Shown here: positions 5,501 to 7,687 of the stretch, in pieces
Layout of the letters: the number at the start of each line of letters is the position of its first letter
How positions within the stretch are numbered: position 1 is the stretch's first letter
Program-made: the position numbers and the translations under genes
The notes under the pieces: generated by a model
What the model was told of the DNA's origin: nothing
Seen by the model: the letters and a program-made list of their open reading frames with translations, nothing else
Database searches by the model: none
From: F23-D06 sp045130275
Lineage (GTDB): Bacteria; Bacteroidota; Bacteroidia; Bacteroidales; WCHB1-69
Reading direction: 5' to 3'
Assembly (NCBI GenBank): GCA_045130275.1
Contig: JBGUPL010000057.1
Location: 1 to 7,687, forward strand
DNA: 7,687 nucleotides

Positions 5501-7687
5501 GAATCAGCCTGTCACCATTGACGCAAGCCAGGAACTTTGGTACGGCATATACATTGAGGCACCTTCCAACTGCTATCCCATCCGGGTAGGAACACCATAC
5601 GTGGCCAAAAAGGGACTCATTATGAAATCCGCCTCGAGTGGGGATAATTACTGGTCCGAATTCGGAATTCCAGGCTATTGCTTTGCACTCAAAGCCACTG
5701 TCGAAGACGCCCCTATTTCATTGATCAACTACAAGATAAACCGCAATGAAGATATAGCGGGCACTACAAACAACACTGCCTACAACGATCCGATCCTTTA
5801 TAACGGCGAGTATAACTACGAGGTTTGGGCTGTTTGGAGCAACGGTTGTCAGGCAGCCGTCCGGGATGGCATCACTGTCAGCGGGCTGTGCGATCCGGCA
5901 GGACAATCCTTCACGCAAACCGCCTGCGACAATTATTCTTGGAATGGCTCAACATACACACAATCAGGTATTTATATTTACACACACACCAATTCCTCCG
6001 GTTGTCCAGTCACAGACACCCTGCAACTGACCCTCAATCACGGCACGCACAATGTGGAAACTGAGATTGCTTGTGAGAGTTTTGAATGGCATGGTATAAT
6101 CTATACAAAAACAGGAATTTACACGTACGAATACACTAATGCCGATGGCTGTGCCAGCATGGACACGCTGCATCTGACCATTCATCATGGCACGCACAAC
6201 ACCATTTCCGAATCCGCCTGCGCCAGTTTTGTCTGGCACGGACAAAACTATACCACTTCCGGCATATACACTTATGTGTACACCAACGCGGATGGTTGTG
6301 AAAGTTGTGACACGTTGCATTTAACCGTGTACCCCGTTTCCACGACACCGATCGCCGCTGAAATCTGCGAGGGAAGCAGCTACGACTTCTTCGGACAGGC
6401 GCTCACCTCGGCGGGGACTTACACCCATACCCTGCAGAGTGTCCACGGCTGCGACAGTGTGATTTCGCTGACGTTGGCTGTCAACCCCGTCTTCAATACG
6501 CCCATCTCTGCTGAGATTTGCGAGGGAGGCAGCTATGACTTCTTCGGGCAGACGCTCACCACCGCGGGCACCTACACCCATACTCTGCAGAGTATCCACG
6601 GCTGCGACAGCGTGATTTCGCTGACATTGACGGTCAACCCCGTCTTCAACACGCCCATCTCTGCTGAGATTTGCGAAGGAAGTAGCTACGACTTCTTCGG
6701 GCAGTCGCTCACCACCGCGGGAACCTACACCCACACTCTGCAGAGCGTCCACGGCTGCGACAGTGTGATTTCGCTGACATTGACGGTCAACCCCGTCTTC
6801 AACACGCCCGTCTCTGCTGAGATCTGCGAGGGAAGCAGCTACGACTTCTTCGGACAGACGCTCACGTCGGCGGGAACTTACACCCACACCCTGCAGAGCG
6901 TCCACGGCTGTGACAGCGTGATCACGTTGACATTGGCGGTCAATCCGATTTACACCACAACCATCACTGCCGAAATCTGCAAAGGAAACAGCTACGACTT
7001 CTTCGGAGAGACGCTTACTACTTCGGGCATATATAGTCACACATTGCAATCCATATACGGCTGCGACAGTATCACCGTGTTGCATCTTTTCGTCAACGAC
7101 TACCCGCGCACCACCATCAGCGTGGATATCTGTCACGGTGCATCATACCATTTTGGCAACACCGACTACACCATTTCGGGCATTTACTACGACACCACCA
7201 AGACCGATGAAGGCTGCGACAGCATCACCGTGTTGCATCTTTTCGTCAACGACTATTTGCGCGACACCATCAGTGTGAACATCTGTCACGGCAACTCATA
7301 CCATTTCGGCAACACTGACTATGCCGTTGCGGGAACATACTCCGATACCACACAAACGGATGCTGGCTGCGACAGCATCACCGTGTTGCATCTTTTCGTC
7401 AACGACTATCTGCGCGACACCATCAGTGTGAACATCTGTCACGGTGCATCCTACCATTTTGGCAACACTGACTATGCTGTTACGGGAACCTACTCCGATA
7501 CCACGCAAACGGATGCTGGCTGCGACAGCATCACTGTATTGCACCTCAGCATCAACGACTACCTGCGCGACACCATCAGCGTGGACATCTGTCACGGAAT
7601 CTCGTACCACTTCGGCAACACCGACTATGCCGTTGCGGGAACCTACTCCGATACCACGCAAACGGATGCTGGCTGCGACAGCATCAC
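2547..7687 (+). CDS. Secreted C10 (streptopain-like) cysteine protease with Ig/FN3 modules and tandem Cys-pair repeats (3' end outside window)
   Basis: The frame is open from ATG 2547 to the window edge, giving 1713 complete codons. The start is followed by a signal peptide: basic M-R-K-N-K, a hydrophobic core to residue 20, and A-I-A at 24-26 as a likely cleavage site. Residues 30-145 resemble the streptopain propeptide (Y-V-F-D-F, G-H-F-V-I-T-S-A-D-S-R, V-L-G-Y-S), which keeps the zymogen inactive. Residues about 167-395 are the C10 papain-fold domain: nucleophile Cys199 in A-G-C-V-A-C-A-M-A-Q, His344 in G-H-A-F-I-C-D-G-Y, and I-N-W-G-W-G-G at 359-365. All key residues are present, so activity is likely. 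Two homologous modules follow (399-754 and 755-1113), then at least twelve beta repeats (1127 onward). Family C10 proteases of oral and gut Bacteroidota include PrtT, interpain A and the Bfp proteases. The product is exported; a type IX sorting domain is expected but unseen. The ATG has an A-rich leader and no clear Shine-Dalgarno site. Confidence 0.93.
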   Translation, partial: MRKNKTLRLLFVLIAGLLLFNDIAIATPMDSTTARKVATNFYNWKFGRSVDYNHAQLVYTQQIPSQGAVMQTSPVTALYVFDFGGHFVITSADSRVTPVLGYSTESGFNTDNISEGLEWLLNEYVKEIDFITQHVAESECEENVNAWKRLLSGETPALSAAANSTAGPLLSTKWNQNNPYNSQCPSDPNGPGGHAYAGCVACAMAQIIRFWTYPSTGIGSHSYNANFSSQGFGDYGTQSVNFSEATYDFSLMPLTLNNATQAQIDEVAKLMYHCGVSADMMYSPGGSAAYDTKAVSALRNHFGFEGAVLKYRSNYNATSWTALIKNELSSMRPVYYSGSGTDGHAFICDGYDDQDLFHINWGWGGLYDGYFSLSDLTPGNNNFSFNHAAIIGIDASVPKIHPETHNLSLLSEANSYSAPKKLTILATSLPGYIIATASGSFRISNDGINFYTNRTISSSGGTIYVRYQPSVNSGSEHGSIVLSSGNIRDTVLLTGSIYDNTPYCLPPTNLSLSSQNLQDINLQWEAPTISPDPHTLTWAASHNISFCLDQQSLYKATLLQRYCDTDLVAYHNRALTSISFYYLSGISSCKVVVYKGGGYSGEFNPGTQVCSQDVNLSSLTPNSWNTITLNTPVTVDVTQELWFGIYLEAPANAYCISLSTNSMPSKGCILGRHSSGSVSWSELYTNRSFCIRGTVENMQTLIDYQVSRNGTLIGTTTATGFQDHVSSTDTYTYTVTANWSNDCAASAQKAFANVASITATPEVLDFFSNHGFGTLVKTFIVGGNGLTNTIQATVSGNFQISADGTSYSTSLSIPSSGGTIYVKYTPLSSDSEYETGQVTLTSGNLSATVSLSGQNTDECNPPQNLTIAQSGNNIMLGWNEPEAQIIQQQTFSWLNSFDGVSYSLGSGLQHYMVHRFEPADLLPYHGKHLTAVSFIPEQNVTAYKVVVYQGGSLNGSKYLNSGTKILEQDVNISTLSNNTWNTIQLNQPVTIDASQELWYGIYIEAPSNCYPIRVGTPYVAKKGLIMKSASSGDNYWSEFGIPGYCFALKATVEDAPISLINYKINRNEDIAGTTNNTAYNDPILYNGEYNYEVWAVWSNGCQAAVRDGITVSGLCDPAGQSFTQTACDNYSWNGSTYTQSGIYIYTHTNSSGCPVTDTLQLTLNHGTHNVETEIACESFEWHGIIYTKTGIYTYEYTNADGCASMDTLHLTIHHGTHNTISESACASFVWHGQNYTTSGIYTYVYTNADGCESCDTLHLTVYPVSTTPIAAEICEGSSYDFFGQALTSAGTYTHTLQSVHGCDSVISLTLAVNPVFNTPISAEICEGGSYDFFGQTLTTAGTYTHTLQSIHGCDSVISLTLTVNPVFNTPISAEICEGSSYDFFGQSLTTAGTYTHTLQSVHGCDSVISLTLTVNPVFNTPVSAEICEGSSYDFFGQTLTSAGTYTHTLQSVHGCDSVITLTLAVNPIYTTTITAEICKGNSYDFFGETLTTSGIYSHTLQSIYGCDSITVLHLFVNDYPRTTISVDICHGASYHFGNTDYTISGIYYDTTKTDEGCDSITVLHLFVNDYLRDTISVNICHGNSYHFGNTDYAVAGTYSDTTQTDAGCDSITVLHLFVNDYLRDTISVNICHGASYHFGNTDYAVTGTYSDTTQTDAGCDSITVLHLSINDYLRDTISVDICHGISYHFGNTDYAVAGTYSDTTQTDAGCDSI
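3741..4808 (+). repeat. First Ig-like / split FN3 module of the protease (duplicated region, copy 1)
   Basis: Residues 399-754 of the protease. The module begins with an Ig-like beta domain (399-503) containing G-S-F-R-I-S-N-D-G and S-G-G-T-I-Y-V-R-Y, of the kind common in Bacteroidota secreted proteins. A fibronectin III-like start follows (504-530, C-L-P-P-T-N-L ... L-Q-W-E-A-P). Next comes an inserted domain of about 170 residues (531-700) with C-K-V-V-V-Y-K-G-G, W-N-T-I-T-L and Q-E-L-W-F-G-I-Y. The fibronectin III strands then resume (701-754, Y-Q-V-S-R-N-G ... Y-T-Y-T-V-T-A-N-W-S-N). The same order recurs immediately downstream. The inserted domain of this copy is notably rich in cysteine. 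Domain names rest on motif appearance, not on a profile search. Confidence 0.75.
4809..5885 (+). repeat. Second Ig-like / split FN3 module of the protease (duplicated region, copy 2)
   Basis: Residues 755-1113, aligning with copy 1 throughout. The Ig-like domain (755-858) has G-N-F-Q-I-S-A-D-G and S-G-G-T-I-Y-V-K-Y. The fibronectin III start (859-882) has C-N-P-P-Q-N-L ... L-G-W-N-E-P. The inserted domain (883-1058) has Y-K-V-V-V-Y-Q-G-G, W-N-T-I-Q-L and Q-E-L-W-Y-G-I-Y. The module closes with Y-K-I-N-R-N-E ... Y-N-Y-E-V-W-A-V-W-S-N-G-C (1059-1113). The protein copies are clearly homologous but diverged at the DNA level, so this duplication is older than the downstream tandem repeats. Confidence 0.75.
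5925..6365 (+). repeat. Repeat block A: three 147-base units
   Basis: Residues 1127-1273. Units start at the first cysteine codon at 5925, 6072 and 6219, each exactly 49 codons. The pattern is A-C-x-x-F/Y-x-W-x-G-x-x-Y-T-x-x-G-I-Y-x-Y, then a T-N-x-x-G-C region and D-T-L-x-L-T, with G-T-H-N linking the units. Each unit has a cysteine at its start and another in the G-C motif about 28 residues later; the third unit has an extra one (G-C-E-S-C-D). Tryptophan after the first strand separates this block from the next two. The units are probably small Ig-like beta domains, inferred from alternating hydrophobic and Thr/Tyr-rich strands. Confidence 0.85.
6366..7130 (+). repeat. Repeat block B: five 153-base units, last one chimeric
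   Basis: Residues 1274-1528. The first cysteine codons are at 6366, 6519, 6672, 6825 and 6978, a strict 153-base (51-codon) period. The pattern is I-C-E-G-S-S-Y-D-F-F-G-Q, then A-G-T-Y-T-H-T-L-Q-S, G-C-D-S-V-I-S-L-T-L and the linker V-N-P-V-F-N-T-P. Units 1-4 are close to identical at the DNA level, indicating recent duplication or gene conversion. The fifth starts like block B (I-C-K-G-N-S-Y-D-F-F-G-E) but from about 7059 carries the block C ending (G-C-D-S-I-T-V-L-H-L-F-V-N-D-Y). Confidence 0.9.
7131..7687 (+). repeat. Repeat block C: three complete 153-base units and a partial fourth
   Basis: Residues 1529-1713. The first cysteine codons are at 7131, 7284, 7437 and 7590, keeping the 153-base period of block B; the last unit is cut by the window edge after 98 bases. 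The pattern is I-C-H-G-x-S-Y-H-F-G-N-T-D-Y, then A-G-T-Y-S-D-T-T-Q-T, G-C-D-S-I-T-V-L-H-L and the linker V-N-D-Y-L-R-D-T-I-S-V. The units from 7284 on are nearly identical in DNA; the one at 7131 is more diverged (I-S-G-I-Y-Y-D-T-T-K-T). The block probably continues beyond the window, so the true repeat number is unknown. Confidence 0.9.

Noticed and set aside
6321..7136. Long open frame on the - strand with a 51-residue repeating protein pattern
   Set aside because: It is the complement of the 153-base repeats: a period that is a multiple of three keeps any stop-free antisense frame open. The + strand frame has protein-like strand patterns and continues a clear protease gene.
7296..7661. Open frame on the - strand opposite repeat block C
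   Set aside because: Same cause as above; it only mirrors the + strand units and has no start context or known domain.
6366..7687. CRISPR array, because of the regular repeats
   Set aside because: The whole 153-base unit is conserved with no unique spacers, and the units are in frame within a coding sequence.
1..7687. An operon acting as a new defence or secretion system
   Set aside because: dsbD and lnt are ordinary envelope housekeeping genes and the protease is a secreted effector; no further component of a system is present in the window.

Overview
The window looks like a chromosomal piece of a Bacteroidota genome, probably of the Bacteroidales. The evidence is a DsbD-type reductase with a C-terminal thioredoxin domain of the Bacteroidota kind, a secreted streptopain-like (peptidase family C10) protease followed by long Ig-like, fibronectin III-like and 'GCDS' beta repeats, start sites preceded by A-rich rather than strong Shine-Dalgarno sequence, and intergenic C6-TTTA-G6 hairpins. 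No RNA gene, transposase, CRISPR array or phage gene was seen. All three genes are on the + strand.

Layout. Positions 1-681 hold the 3' end of a dsbD-like gene: the last membrane helix and a periplasmic thioredoxin domain with a C-T-N-C active site. Positions 682-823 are a gap containing a heptamer repeat that runs over the dsbD stop codon and a pair of TTTA-loop hairpins. Positions 824-2479 encode apolipoprotein N-acyltransferase (Lnt) with an intact Glu-Lys-Cys triad. After a 67-base gap with a weak terminator-like hairpin, one very large frame opens at 2547 and is still open at the window edge, giving at least 1713 residues.

The large gene is the main item. In order it encodes a signal peptide, a streptopain-type propeptide, a C10 cysteine protease domain with catalytic Cys199, His344 and the conserved N-W-G-W segment, two copies of a roughly 355-residue module, and at least twelve tandem beta repeats that each carry a spaced pair of cysteines. 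Each module is an Ig-like domain followed by a fibronectin III-like domain that appears to be split by an inserted domain of about 170 residues. The repeats form three blocks: three units of 147 bases, five units of exactly 153 bases, and a third block of three complete 153-base units plus a partial one. The fifth unit of the second block is a chimera of the second and third types.

How the genes may work together. DsbD supplies reducing power to the periplasm, Lnt completes lipoprotein maturation in the inner membrane, and the protease is an exported, cysteine-rich product. All three concern the cell envelope or export, but nothing in the sequence shows that they form one functional system. 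The secretion route of the protease (type IX is the obvious candidate) cannot be seen because its C terminus lies beyond the window.
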